A stretch of DNA of 64,000 nucleotides from Cololabis saira (GCF_033807715.1 NC_084587.1:25913017-25977016); one strand, 5' to 3'; shown: positions 1-36,296, numbered from the stretch's first letter. Notes: a model not told the origin generated them from the sequence alone. A program made the numbers and translations.

Positions 1-180
1 TGTACTGGACTTCATAAACTCCCTCTAATTTAATTACCATAGTTTGTGCTGCAGAGTTATAATAAACACGTATGAAACAGAGCTGCGTAAAGCCCTTTAG
101 CCCCAAGGCTGCAATCTTTGACGTACTCTGCAACTGAAACTAAACCTCAAGGTCTACTTGAGTCAGTTACAAAGCCACTC

Positions 181-1780
181 TTTATTGATTATGACTGTCA
201 ATTAGATTTCCCTGAAGGAACTCAAATGAAGGTACAATTCACCCTGCAACCTTACACGTAGCCATCGCGCACAATGTGCAAGTTCCTGCCATCGCACAAG
301 CGGGGCAGATAATTCATCAATCCCTTGCATAATGACAAACACTGAGGTGTTTTTTTTTTTTTTTAGAAATATGCTCATTTCTATACCTGTCAAGTTTGGG
401 GCTTAAAATAATAAGACCAACATATAGATCCCCCCCCCCCCCCATAAATATGAAGTGAAACAGCAGGTGCAACGCCACCTATTGGTTAAAACAATACGTC
501 TGGCACAATTGAAACCCTTTTATATGTATTTTTTTGTACTTTATCGGCACAAAAACATCAATATGAGTTTTGTGAGCTATTGAGCACGTGAGGGAGCAAA
601 AGCCACCGTGGTGGTCTCCCCGTTTCCCTCTATTAAACTTACTACCTCTTGTAGACAACGAGGGATCAATACTCTCAACTAACTGAGCACAATTCACATA
701 ACAGTTCACACTGAACTGTTTCTTTAAATGTATATAAAAGTATAAACCATTTATGACCTTTGACAATTTTCTTTTTTTTACTCCATGTAGAAAATAAGAT
801 TTGACACAACACACATAATCCTGCCATACTACTGTATTCCATCTTTCAAAAAAGAAAGACAAGATTTAATATTACTTAACAATATGTTAAAAGCAGCCAG
901 TTCGGCTTCAGTGTTAATACATTTTACACTATGACAGACTGATAGTGTGAGTATTGTTTGTTTTTTTTTCAATTTCATTCTGAAAGTACTCCGATACAAG
1001 CTGGCTACAAGTCAAAAATAAAGAAAACAAAAAAAAACCCAACTAACTGATACTTTTACTCAACAGTTTGTTAAACAGAACTTTAAAAAAAAAAAAAAAA
1101 AAAAGTCAAGTATTACAGCTTCCTCCATTCAATGAAATCGTGTGGAGGAGGAAGTGGTGGAGGTGGTGGGGGTGGAGGGGCAGGGGGTGGGGGGAAGTGG
1201 AAACCAGCTAAACCAAGCCCATTCCCTTGTCAATCATGTGGATGAAATGCCGTGCTAGGAACAATGGGATAGTAAACCACAATATCTCAAATACAGCTTT
1301 AATTCATTATATTTCTCTTTTTTTGTAGTTTCCGTTGTCTCTTTTTTTTTTCTTTTTTTTTCTTTTTTTAAGAAGGAAACCATCCAGACACAATAAGCAT
1401 CTTCTGACTACAGGTAAGCCAATGCAAGAAAAGAATTTCAGACCATGGCTTTTTCAGTCAACTCAGACTAAAAGCACACAAGCACGCAAGAAAATTAATC
1501 AGATGTAAAGTAGCATTTTGTGATTTTTTTGTCTTTTTTGTGTGTGTGTGCGCGTGTCATTTCGTCTAATTTCTGCAGGTGGATCAGTCCGAGATGGATC
1601 TGTTTCGTAACCACGCAGGGACGAGAACAAAGCAAGCCAGCGTGGGTCTGATTTGGAACAGTGGGAGAGAAGTTCTGGACAACAAGTGGGTGGAGGCACA
1701 GGAACAGGGCTGGAGGGTCGGGTGTGGGTTTGTATAACAGTTAAAGGTACTGATGTGTGTCTTATCAGATGCCAACACCC
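181..1780 (-). other. fam193a: fam193a 3' UTR (probable extent)
   Basis: Non-coding sequence after the fam193a stop. It holds A- and T-homopolymers, a C/G tract near 430-442, and a G-rich plus-strand tract at 1139-1200. The first AATAAA on the minus strand (TTTATT at 181-186) is a candidate cleavage signal; variants such as ATTAAA occur earlier. The true end cannot be fixed from sequence alone. Confidence 0.5.
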
Positions 1781-26180
<24,400 letters not shown>

Positions 26181-26440
26181 TTTCTCTTTTCTGTTGCTGC
26201 CACTCAAGAGACGAGACAACTTGCCGTCCGGATTTGGCAGAGTCTCGAGTGTGAAGGCCCGGTGCAATCACTAGGGTGTGAATCCAGACTAACGATTTAG
26301 AAACTCCCCCAAAACGACAGACACTCAGTCCCATCAAAGTGCAAGCCGACTTCATAGATTCCAATATGGCCTCTGAACGACTGCTTCAGCCTGCTCTGCC
26401 TGCGTCACCGCGCATGCGCGGGGCCCCGCCCAGGCGCTCA
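26181..26440 (-). promoter_or_regulatory. fam193a: fam193a promoter and 5' UTR
   Basis: GC-rich block directly upstream of the start codon. It contains a perfect NRF1-type palindrome GCGCATGCGC at 26410-26419, GC boxes (CCCCGCCC), and a YY1-like AATATGGCC near 26364. There is no TATA box, as expected for a housekeeping CpG promoter. Everything from 26231 outward is present a second time at 27610. Confidence 0.65.
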
Positions 26441-27609
26441 TGGGAAACTGAGTTTGTTGTGGAAAATACATTTTTAATGAAACTACAGGAAGACGTAGCT
26501 GTCAAGTTTTGGATTTCAAAATAAGGGACATGAGGGACAGATGCCCTCCAGATGCTGAGTGGATCCAGACAGAGAGAGATTAGACAGAAGTCTAATTCAT
26601 ACATAACCCTTCAACCTTGTGTACCATTGCCATAAATGTTAACCATCTCAATTTTATTTATTTATTTTTTATTATTATTTTATTATTATTATTATTATTT
26701 TAATTTTTTTATCTGTTTTACTTTTATTTTTTTCTGTTTGTTTTCACATATTCCTAACTAAATTATAAACTTTTTTTTATTCTATCTTTCATTGGATTTA
26801 GAATTGAGCTGATGTAATCTCCTAAGGGGTTGCTCTTTCTGTTAGTGTGATGTTGATCCTTGCTGTTTGTCTTGATGAAAAATGATAATAAAACTATGAA
26901 TCTCAACAAAAAAAAATAAGGGACATTTTACACCACCAGCCCAAACGGGGTCCACTATCTACATTTCAAGACAGGTTTACTAGAAATCTTCTAAAATAAA
27001 TGTCAACAATTTACAGACTACAATTATGTGCTCATAATCTGATACGCCTATATTTTTTGACACTGAGATGCTGTGGGCATTCCTATGTACTGTATGTAAT
27101 TCCTATAATAGAGCCCAAATGAAAACACAACAGTGGATTAAAGGACATGTATTCATTTTAAATATTTGAATGAGTTTGTTGTGTAAAATACATTTTTAAT
27201 GAAACTACAGGAAGACGTAGCTGTCAAGTTTTTGGATTTCAAAATAAGGGACATTTTACAGCACCAGCCCAACTGGGGTCCACTATCTTACATTTCATGA
27301 CAGGTTTACAAGAAATCTAAAATAGAATAGAATAGAATACTTTTATTGTCATTATACATGGGTACAGTGAGATTAAAAGCAGCATCACCTCTCCAGTGCA
27401 AGACAGTGCAAACAGATAAGAAATATAAATAATATAAAAATATAAAAAGGTTAAGGTGCATTTTGAATAGTGAAATCAAGACCTGAGAACCTATCTACAG
27501 ATAGTAACATATAACTACACATGTGGTGGAATATTGCACAGATAGGCCAGGAAAAAGTATTGCACTGTAAAAAAAACAGTAATGAAGACATTCACATATT
27601 GTTCAGGGC
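26231..27609. repeat. tandem duplication, copy A
   Basis: Runs from the fam193a 5' UTR through an L1 tail and LINE fragment to ...cagggcgatt. The junction with copy B (27610) shares GATT with both parental ends (ggatttgg and gcgattatgg), a microhomology join. Copy A lacks about 175 bp of the L1 tail kept in copy B, but keeps about 200 bp (26923-27128) that copy B has lost. Confidence 0.85.
26567..26912 (+). mobile_element. L1-type LINE 3' end (copy A)
   Basis: 5'-truncated LINE tail with AATAAAA just before an A-run (ataataaaactatgaatctc then A8). It belongs to the same insertion as 27953-28465, which keeps more of the end of ORF2. The L1 assignment rests on the look of the decayed reading frame and the polyA ending. 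Confidence 0.5.
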
Positions 27610-27910
27610 GATTTGGCAGAGTCTCGAGTGTGAAGGCCCGGTGCAATCACTAGGGTGTGAATCCAGACTAACGATTTAGAAACTCCCCCAAAACGACAGA
27701 CACTCAGTCCCATCAAAGTGCAAGCCGACTTCATAGATTCCAATATGGCCTCTGAACGACTGCTTCAGCCTGCTCTGCCTGCGTCACCGCGCATGCGCGG
27801 GGCCCCGCCCAGGCGCTCATGGGAAACTGAGTTTGTTGTGGAAAATACATTTTTAATGAAACTACAGGAAGACGTAGCTGTCAAGTTTTGGATTTCAAAA
27901 TAAGGGACAT
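27610..27910 (-). promoter_or_regulatory. duplicated copy of the fam193a promoter
   Basis: Near-identical second copy, offset by 1,379 bp, of the fam193a 5' UTR/promoter block. It includes the NRF1-type palindrome at 27789-27798 and the GC box. It lacks the coding exon itself. It could serve as an alternative upstream start for fam193a or be inert; sequence alone cannot decide. Confidence 0.6.
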
Positions 27911-27952
27911 GAGGGACAGATGCCCTCCAGATGCTGAGTGGATCCAGACAGT

Positions 27953-28465
27953 CCTTATGCTGGGGCGCAAACTAATCATGTGTGAATGGAAGGCCTCGGA
28001 AGCTCCCTCTGTCAGTCTCTGGTCTAGCCAGTCGGTCACTTGGCAGCTTTGGAAAAGCTGAAGTTCAGACTTAGGAACAATGTAGACCTATATATGTCAA
28101 AATGGATTAAGTGGATAACCTATATTGAGAGATTAGACAGAAGTCCAATTCATACATAACCCTTCAACCTTGTGTACCATTGCCATAAATGTTAACCATC
28201 TCAATTTTATTTATTTATTTTTTATTATTATTTTATTATTATTATTATTTTAATTTTTATTTATTTATCTGTTTTACTTTTATTTTTTTCCGTTTGTTTT
28301 CACATATTCCTAACTAAATTATAAACTTTTTTCATTCTATCTTTTATTGGATTTAGAATTGAGCTGATGTAATCTCCTAAGGGGTTGCTCTTTCTGTTAG
28401 TGTGATGTTGATCCTTGCTGTTTGTCTTGATGAAAAATTATAATAAAACTATGAATCTCAAAAAA
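27953..28465 (+). mobile_element. L1-type LINE 3' end (copy B, longer)
   Basis: Decayed coding tail (MLGRKLIMCEWKASEAPSV visible in one frame) followed by an AT-rich 3' UTR and a short A-run. It predates the tandem duplication, because both copies carry it at the same place. Confidence 0.5.
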
Positions 28466-28654
28466 ACAACAGTGGATTAAAGGACATGTATTTATTTTAA
28501 ATATTTGAATGAGTTTGTTGTGTAAAATACATTTTTAATGAAACTACAGGAAGACGTACCTGTCAAGTTTTGGATTTCAAAATAAGGGACATTTTACACC
28601 ACCAGCCCAACCGGGGTCCACTATCTTACATTTCAAGACAGGTTTACAAGAAAT

Positions 28655-29105
28655 CTAAAATAGAATAGAATAGAATACTTTTATTTTCATTATACATGGG
28701 TACAGTGCAAGACAGTGCAAACAGATAAGAAATATAAATAATATAAACATAAAAAGGTTAAGGTGCATTTTGAATAGTGAAATTAAGACCTGAGATCCTA
28801 TCTACAGATAGTAACATATAACTACACATGTGGTGGAATATTGCACAGATAGGCCAGGAAAAAGTATTGCACTGTAAAAAAAACAGTAATGAAGACATTC
28901 ACATATTGTTCAGGGCGATTATGGCTTTGGGGAAAAAGCTGTTTTTCAGTCTGTTGGTTTTGGACCTGATGACTCTGTAGCGTCTTCCTGAAGGCAGCAG
29001 GTCAAACAGGTCAGAACCGGGGTGGGAGCTGTCTTTTTTTATTTTAGTGGCTCTGCTGAGGCAGTGGGAGGTGTAAATGTCCGTCAGGGGGGGAGGGTGC
29101 AGCCG
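28655..29105 (-). mobile_element. non-LTR retrotransposon 3' end, minus strand
   Basis: The minus-strand frame encodes HPGSDLFDLLPSGRRYRVIR followed by SKTNRLKNSFFPKA, a typical C-terminus of teleost LINE ORF2 proteins. The 3' UTR ends in a TTCTA/TAGAA-type short tandem tail near 28665. A further-truncated copy of the same tail is at 27326-27609. Clade not assigned. Confidence 0.7.
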
Positions 29106-29146
29106 AAAATAATAATAATTATCATTATTATTAATTATTAATAAAA

Positions 29147-30275
29147 TAACTGTCAACAATTTACAGACTACAATTATGTGCTCATAATCTGATACGCCTA
29201 TATTTTTTGACACTGAGATGCTGTGGACATTCCTATGTATGTAATTCCAATAATAGAGCCTAAGTGAAAACACAACAGTGGATTAAAGGACATGTATTTA
29301 TTTTAAATATTTTCACTTTGTATAAACATTGCTGCAGCGTATCATCCGCTCTGCAGAGAAGGTGAATGGCTGCAATCTTCCATCTCTCCAGGACCTGCAG
29401 GCCTCCAGGACCCTGAAGCGTGCAGGAAAGATTGCGGCAGACCCCTCCCACCCCGGACACAAACTGTTTCAGACTCTTCCCTCTGGCAGGAGGCTGCGGT
29501 CCATCAGGACCAAAACCTCACGCCATAAAAACAGTTTCTTCCCGACTGCAGCTGTCCTCATCAACAAGGCCCCGGACCGCCCTCTCCCCCGTCTGCCACA
29601 GACTGTCCCCCCCCACCCCACTCTACGTTACATTAACGTAAAGACTCCACTCCTGACCTTATGCATCACATTAACGCACATCCCAAGTCACCTTTGTACA
29701 AACTCATTACTCCGGCACTTTAAAACCAACATGTTGTAGATTTTTTCCTTTTAATATTATTTGTTCTTTTGTATTGCACCAATCACCACAACAAATTCCT
29801 TGTGTGTGTTAAACTACTTCTACTTCTTTCTGATTCTGATTCATTGATTGTCTTCAAGTGAAACATTTACATTTTCTTTTAATTTGTCATTTTCACTCAT
29901 GTGGCTCTCTGGCATGACTGATGACACAGACGCATGTTTCTGTACCTCCTCTTTAGGAAAGTACATTTTTTATCCCATTTTTAGATATATTTACACGCAT
30001 TATTGGCTTTTCTGGCAGAAATGTCTTATCTCTCGTTACATCCATCCATCTCTGATTTGTTTGCTCCCGTTGTCACCACTAACCTCGTGAGAACTTCCAC
30101 CCAGGCTACAGCAGGGGGCAGTTCTCGGGAGGCTAGTGACAATTCAGTTTGCAGTTTAAAAATTATTATATAATTAAACGGGAAATGTACGGGAAAATAC
30201 TAATACGGGAGGACAGCGGGAAAGAGGGGTAAAATACGGTAGTTTCCCGGCCAAAACGGGAGACTTGACAGGTAT
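29147..30275 (+). mobile_element. DNA transposon copy, interrupted
   Basis: Shares sequence with the inverted copy at 31700-32255. The right end, gggagacttgacaggta, mirrors the left-end motif acctgtcaag seen elsewhere, suggesting terminal inverted repeats. It holds no transposase frame and is split by the LINE at 29330-29838. Confidence 0.6.
29330..29838 (+). mobile_element. LINE 3' end inserted in a DNA transposon
   Basis: The plus-strand frame reads QRIIRSAEKVNGCNLPSLQD, then HPGHKLFQTLPSGRRLRSIR and TKTSRHKNSFFPTA: the end of a LINE ORF2 with frameshift-free remnants. The 3' UTR ends ttctttctgattctgattca. It interrupts a DNA transposon whose sequence is continuous across 29329/29839 when compared with the inverted copy at 31700-32255. 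Confidence 0.7.
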
Positions 30276-30377
30276 GCAGGAAGACAGGCGCCCCTAGGTG
30301 AAATCACAAAAAAACTTGACCAACATGTTAGCTGGATGACCTCCCAAGATGCACTAACTAATACTAACTAGACAGGG

Positions 30378-30810
30378 ACAGACTGAAACGGACAATTAGG
30401 TCTGTGGAGAAGATAATTGGGACTAACCTCCCATCTATCCAGGACCTGTACTGGTCCAGGACCAGGAACGGGCAGGTAATATCTCTGCAGACCTGCAGAC
30501 CCCTCACACCCAGGACAGTCTGTTTGAACTCCTACAGAGAACTGTAGGCCAAAACCTCCAGACACAGAAACAGTTTCAGAATAATCAATCACTGTGCCAT
30601 AGTAGTAATAATAATATTAATAACCTCAATCATATGCTGTAACAATGCACCTTTCAATAACTATGTCTACCTCATACTGCTGCACCTTTCACTTTTTTTT
30701 TTCATTTCTATATATATTAATAAGAGCTGTCATTTGTCTATTTACTGTACAGTTAGTGAAAATAACCAAGTCAAATTCTCTGTCTTGGCCAATAAACCTG
30801 ATTCTGATTG
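30378..30810 (+). mobile_element. degenerate LINE 3' fragment
   Basis: Decayed relative of 29330-29838. Phrases such as ctatccaggacctgtactgg and cagacccctcacacccagga parallel that copy, with many stops and indels, ending aataaacctgattctgattg. Confidence 0.55.
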
Positions 30811-31039
30811 TGATTCTAAGCAATAACCGATCCATTATTAATATTGGCTATCAGACCTGACCTGATGGATGGATTGAATATTGGTGAATGTCGGATCAAT
30901 TTATTCTCTTCAATTTAACACGTGCCATACCTGGAACATCACGTGTCAGATGCATGTGGGACCTGCTGTGGCAAGAGTTTGTGAAAGACTTTGAATTAAC
31001 TGGCTTTCTGCCCTGATTTTTCATAAAGGGTGAAACCGT

Positions 31040-31212
31040 GGGTTGGTGGTTTGCATATTTTGTGTACATGTTCTCTCAATGGGCTTTCTCCGGGTAAGAC
31101 GGGGTTCCTCCTTCAGTCCAAAAACGTCAGGTTAATTGGCTGTTCTAAAATCACTCTGTCACCCTAAATAGGAATAAGTGCTGATAGATCATCCATAGAT
31201 GGATGGATTGGC
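31040..31212 (+). mobile_element. tRNA-derived SINE fragment (body and tail)
   Basis: Shares gtttgcat...catgttctc, cagtccaaaaacgtcaggtt and the atggatggatt tail with the SINE at 48351-48731, but lacks the tRNA-like head. Confidence 0.6.
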
Positions 31213-31502
31213 CTTAAAATATGATCTTATATTAGTCACAATAATCGTAAAACACTATGTGCTTAAGCTGATAACACACAGCTAGAATTTCTTGTGTCTT
31301 TAATGAATAATTTTCCCTTCAGCACTTTGAATGTCTAATAGGTGTACCCAATAATAAATTAAATTCAAAACATTTATACCTATGTTGCAATATGGTACAT
31401 TTTGCATTACAAAGTTGAAGTCCCGTTTAAGTCAAGCTGGTTCTCTTCAGTCTCCCACGTATCTTATTGGAATAGAGAGTCAAAAAGCAAGATCAAAGAT
31501 CT

Positions 31503-31690
31503 CTAGGCAAGGCAAGTTTATTTTATACAATTTATACAATTCAACAACATGGTGATTCAAAGTGTGTTACAGGATATCACATAAGTAAAAAGTATGATTT
31601 TGTAGGGGCACCGTAGGTACTCCTCAACAATTTAAAATTTAAACAAAAATAAAAAAAAGAGAAAGTATAACAATAGATCTCTACTTATCA
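31503..31690. repeat. interspersed teleost repeat fragment
   Basis: ggcaaggcaagtttatttta followed by caattcaacaacatggtgat and ttcaaagtgtgtta is a sequence that recurs throughout fish genomes, probably an antisense LINE/SINE tail. Class not settled from this copy. Confidence 0.45.
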
Positions 31691-31699
31691 CTTCACCTC

Positions 31700-32255
31700 T
31701 ACTACTCTACTTGTATTGATAGAAGGTCTTCAATCCACAACCCGTTTTGTCTGGGAAACTACCATATTTTACCCCTCTTTCCCTCCGTCCTCTCGTATTA
31801 GCAGATTTCTCCCAGAAAAGCCAAGAATTTGTGTAAATATCTCTAAAAATGGGATAGAAAATGTACTTTCCTAAAGAGGAGGTACAGGAACATGCGTCTG
31901 TGTCATCAGTCATTAATGCCAGAGAGCTTCATGAGTGAAAATTACAAATTAAAAGAAAATGTAAATGTTTCACTTGAAGACAATCAATGTTTATACAAAC
32001 TGAAAATATTAAAAATAAATGCATGTGCTTTGAGCCACCGTTGTGTTTTCATTTAGGCTCTATTATAGGAATTACATACATAGCAATGTCCACAGCATCT
32101 CAGTGTCAAAAAATATAGGCGTATCAGATTATGAGCACATAATTGTAGTCTGTAAATTGTTGACAGTTATTTTAGATTTCTAGTAAACCTGTCTTGAAAT
32201 GTAAGATAGTGGACTTCGGTTTGGCTGGTGGTGGAAAAATCCAAAAATTGACAGG
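31700..32255 (-). mobile_element. DNA transposon copy, inverted
   Basis: Reverse-complement relative of 29147-30275. It contains the shared blocks tgacactgagatgctgtg and ttgattgtcttcaagtgaaa in the opposite orientation, and starts at ctgtcaatttttgg near 32250. The uninterrupted copy shows where the LINE entered the other one. Confidence 0.6.
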
Positions 32256-32257
32256 TA

Positions 32258-32750
32258 GATTTAGATTAGATTTATTTATTCAGCACAGTATAAAAAACAG
32301 AACAAGTAACTTACAAATGTAAAAAAGAGATTGGTAATGTGCTCGGCTGAGGCAAAAAGCCCAAGGGGCTTATACGAGGCCTCTACCTATGTAAAATACA
32401 GCAAAAGATTGTACAAAGATTTAAAATATGCAGAATACATGATTGCAGTATAAAAACAAAGACAAAGCAAATAAACAGAAGCAAAAATAGAATACATGGT
32501 ATCTACATGATTAAAGAAAAAATAACAAATCTAGAAATATCATTAGGTAATCTGATCAATTAAATGTGTCCTGAGCTTATGTTTAAAATTATTGAATGAA
32601 GTAGAGGTAGACGAGATTGCTGTATAGGTGTTCCATAACTGGGCAAGCCTGTATCTGATGGAGAACTGACACAAACCAGTACGGAACTTTGGGAGATTTA
32701 AATGATTAGCCTGTCTTGTATTAAAATGAACGAGGAGTGTGAGAATCAAA
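32258..32750 (-). mobile_element. LINE ORF2 C-terminal fragment, minus strand
   Basis: Minus frame: HFNTRQANHLNLPKFRTGLC, then QFSIRYRLAQLWNTYTAISS and FNNFKHKLRTHLIDQIT, the usual C-terminal block of LINE reverse-transcriptase proteins. It is about 95% alike, by eye, to the copy at 59700-60225. Confidence 0.7.
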
Positions 32751-32839
32751 TAAAATAGGGAAAAATTGTATATTATACTTGCTTAAGATATGTTTAGATA
32801 TTTATTTGGAGTATATATTAGTTGAGAGGGATAGTTATA

Positions 32840-33499
32840 ATTATGTAATATATGTTATATATTTATTGGGTATGTAGCACATATATATTTATAGGGATAT
32901 TTATGTAGTTTATATAGTGTATATTTATATAGATTTATATAATATTGTATTTTCTAGATATTGATATAATATTTATGTAATATTTATATTTTCTATATAC
33001 TTATATGGATAATTATGTAATAATAGGCATGTTTACGTAGTAATATAGATTATATTTATATGGATATTGTGTAGATATAATAATAGCAATAATGTAAATC
33101 CATAGTTATAAAGGGGTAGGAACTAGGAAAAAGTGTATACTTCTTCCTACTCCTTTTTTTTCCGAACATATGTGAATATAAAGATGTAAATGTTTTTATT
33201 TTTTTAATTTATTTTTACTTTCATTTTTATATACATGTTCGAAATAAAAATTCATTCATTCATTCATTCATTCATTCATTCATTCATTCATTCATTCGTT
33301 CATTCATTCATTCATTCAAAATGGTGCATATTACTGTTGAACTGAAAAAAATCTTTACATGGCAAAGAAAAGGAAACTGGCAGGATTGGAACAATACTTT
33401 GAAAATAAAGTATGAATAAGGTACAATCAACAATCTTGGTAAGAAGTTGACGTTCAGGTTTTCCAATTGCAGAGGAGGAGAACCAGTTTGAAGAGATAT
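32840..33499. repeat. tandem duplication upstream of arfip1, copy 1
   Basis: AT-rich unit from tatatatttattgggtatgt to aaccagtttgaagagat, containing an (ATTC)n array at 33250-33318. It is followed directly by copy 2 at 33500. Confidence 0.75.
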
Positions 33500-33834
33500 A
33501 TATTATATATTTATTGGGTGTGTAGCACATATATATTTATAGGGATATTTATGTAGTTTATATAGTGTATATTTATATAGATTTATAAAATATTGTATTT
33601 TCTAGATATTTATATAATATGTATGTAATATTTATATTTTCTATATATGGATAATTATGTAATAATAGGCATGTTTACGTAGTATTTATATAGATTATAT
33701 TTATATGGATATTGTGTAGTAATGTAATAATAGCAATAATGTAAATCCATAGAGTTATAAAGGGGTAGGAACTAGGAAAAAGTGTATACTTGAAAGTGTA
33801 TGTTGAATTTCCCTTCAGGGATGAATAAAGTTCT

Positions 33835-34013
<179 letters not shown>

Positions 34014-34121
34014 CTTGTTCCTACTCCTTTTTTTCCGAACATGTGTTCAAGATGTAAATGTTTATCTTTTTTTTATTTTTTATTTTTACTTTCATTTTTA
34101 TATACATGTTCGAAATAAAAA

Positions 34122-34205
34122 TTCATTCATTCATTCATTCATTCATTCATTCATTCATTCATTCATTCATTCATTCATTCATTCATTCATTCATTCATTC
34201 ATTCA
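34122..34205. repeat. (ATTC)n microsatellite
   Basis: About 21 perfect units. The paralogous array in the sister duplicate (33250-33318) is shorter and carries one interruption (gttc). Confidence 0.95.
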
Positions 34206-34404
34206 AAATGGTGCATATCACTGTTGAACTGAAAAAAATCTTTACATGGCAAAGAAAATGAAACTTGCAGGAACAATACTTTGAAAATAAAGTATGAATA
34301 AGGTATGATCCACAATCTTGGTAAGAAGTTGACTTTCAGGTATTCAAAAGCGGATCGTCCACCTGCAGAGCAGGAGAACCAGTTTGAAGAGATGTCAGAC
34401 TGTA

Positions 34405-34695
34405 ATGAGGGTGGTTCACCAGCAGGGGGAGCTCGCGCCCCGCAGGTGATGCGGGTCCTCATATGTTAGTACAAGCGGGCCCACTTGCATTGGCTCAGTC
34501 TTTCCGGGGTCCAAACATCCCGTCGGGCGTGCCTGTGGAGCGTTAAAGGCCATTGATGAGAAATTGACAATACACCAATGCAACTTCTGCATTAATAGTG
34601 CGTGCAATTTGTTCCGGGGAAGGTTTTCTGAGGATCTCAGCTCTACTGCAGCGGCTAACAGAACACAGCTAAGTTGTTAGCCGCATCCGCATACA
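34405..34695 (+). promoter_or_regulatory. arfip1: candidate arfip1 promoter and 5' non-coding exon
   Basis: Moderately CpG-rich stretch, with a CCAAT at 34573 (caccaatgc), ending in a donor-like CATACAG|GTAACG at 34695/34696. A perfect 10-bp hairpin, gcggctaaca/tgttagccgc, sits at 34651-34684. It lies upstream of the first recognisable arfip1 exon with a long intron between. Placement is inference; cap-site data are lacking. Confidence 0.35.
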
Positions 34696-35041
34696 GGTAA
34701 CGATCACAAGGTTTTCAACCTAAATCCCTGTGTGGCGTTGATTTATTTATGTAGCGAGATGAAGGCATCCTTTTTTTATATTGAAATCGATTTCGTAGAA
34801 GTTTTAAATGTGCTCCTTTTCTGCATTGACTGCTGTTGAGCTACGTTATTGTCAGCTAAACGGAGGCTGACGAACCAAACAAGAACTTGATTAGTTGCGC
34901 CTAAAATCCTGTTTTTAACGTTTGAACTCCATCCACACTATGCCATTCTGAAATAAGCTTTAAATAGTATTTTTCGGGTATTTGCGGTTTATCAGTTTTG
35001 GACGCCCTCCCAAGTCACGTGACCGTGCTGCAACAGGTAAA

Positions 35042-35170
35042 GGCTGATTTATGGTTCCGCGTTACACCAACGCAGAGCTTACGGCGTACGGTACGCGGCT
35101 ACGCACACCGTACGGCGTACCCTACGGCGTAGGCTCTGCGTCGATTTAACGCGGAACCATAATTCAGGCT
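35042..35170. mobile_element. GC-rich palindromic MITE
   Basis: About 130 bp. aggctgatttatggttccgc at one end mirrors gcggaaccataattcaggct at the other; the interior ggcgtacggtacgcgg is also self-complementary. A relative lies at 61823-61952. No transposase. Confidence 0.75.
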
Positions 35171-35519
35171 TACTGCTGGCAGCCAAACCTTCACTGCCTG
35201 TTCCTCAGCCTGGGCTTGCAGAGAGTTAGTAAAACATGCATTTCTGCGACAGATCCTGCCAACAACAACTCTTTTTTCCTTGCATCTTTAGTTCATGAGA
35301 TATAAATGCTGACGTTTTCGTGCCAACGATTGAAAGCTTAATATTGTCACCAACAGAAGTGGTTAATAATATAATACTCACTGTTATGCTTACAGTTAAC
35401 CCTAAATAGATTCTATATTTAATCATAAATAGGACAAAAAACAATGCTAAATAAAGAGTACATAAGAAATGAGAATTAAAACATAAAATAAATGGAAATT
35501 TCTTGTTAAAGAAAATTAA

Positions 35520-35841
35520 AGGAGCATGAGGCAGGATTTATGAAAAAAATTGTCTAAGTTTTAAGTTTTCTAGTAACAATGTCAGATGAAGCGTTCCAAA
35601 CCAAAACGAATGAGCCCTCTAGTGTATCTCTCCGTTTCCTTGAACAGGCTGTGTGCTGCAAAATGTGCTGCAATTCGGAGGCCGAATTTCCCGCGCTGTC
35701 CTGCGGATGTGACGTCACATGACGCTGCATGCGCGTTCTCCCGTGCCGGCTTTACTGTTGGCTGCAGTACCCCCGACGGCCGTCGTGGTCAAGGGTGGCG
35801 CTAGATAGTCTCATTTCTTAAAAGGAGCCTCATGCTCCTTT
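35520..35841. mobile_element. TTAA-flanked DNA element (short form)
   Basis: Starts aggagcatgaggcaggattt after TTAA (35516) and ends cctcatgctcct before TTTTAA. TTAA targets are used by piggyBac and Kolobok elements. It lacks the middle section of the longer copy at 57386-57880. Confidence 0.75.
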
Positions 35842-36296
35842 TTAAATAGGATATATCTTCAACCAAAAGTTTGTGAAGTTCAATGGTTGTCACCTTGAAG
35901 GTGAAAACATTATCTTGTCAATGAGTGAAAACTAAAGCAAGTTTGGTTGCTGTATAAAGTCACACACAGATAGGTGATTTTGGGGGTAAATCAGCTTAAA
36001 ACCCCTCACTGTAGTCTTGGATGACTGACAGAACCATATCAGTACCCTTCACTTTGATTGGACACATCTGTAACTTGTGTGTTCATGTGCAAAAAAAACA
36101 AACCATATGATTTCCCCTTTTTATATTCTCATCTAGTCAGTTTGTGACCTTTCACAGCATGCGGATTGGGTCATAATCAACTGTTAAGTAAATAAAAGAT
36201 AGTTGTAGCCACTGTGACTTCACCTATTACTTAGGGAACTACTATTTTAAAGCAACACTGTGACATAATTGTTACGTTTCATTTCTTAAGGTGGAC

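Larger units (their letters stand above)
27610..28920. repeat. tandem duplication, copy B
   Basis: Second copy of the block at 26231-27609, followed at 28921 by the unbroken LINE sequence that identifies the parental right end. A ~75-bp subunit (aaaatacatttttaatgaaa ... aataagggaca) occurs four times in the two copies, at about 26460, 27182, 27840 and 28524. Confidence 0.85.

Noticed and set aside
26339..27903. Identical 61-codon plus-strand frame occurring twice
   Set aside because: It lies in the duplicated fam193a promoter, antisense to its 5' UTR, and runs into transposon sequence. Its conservation is explained by the recent duplication.
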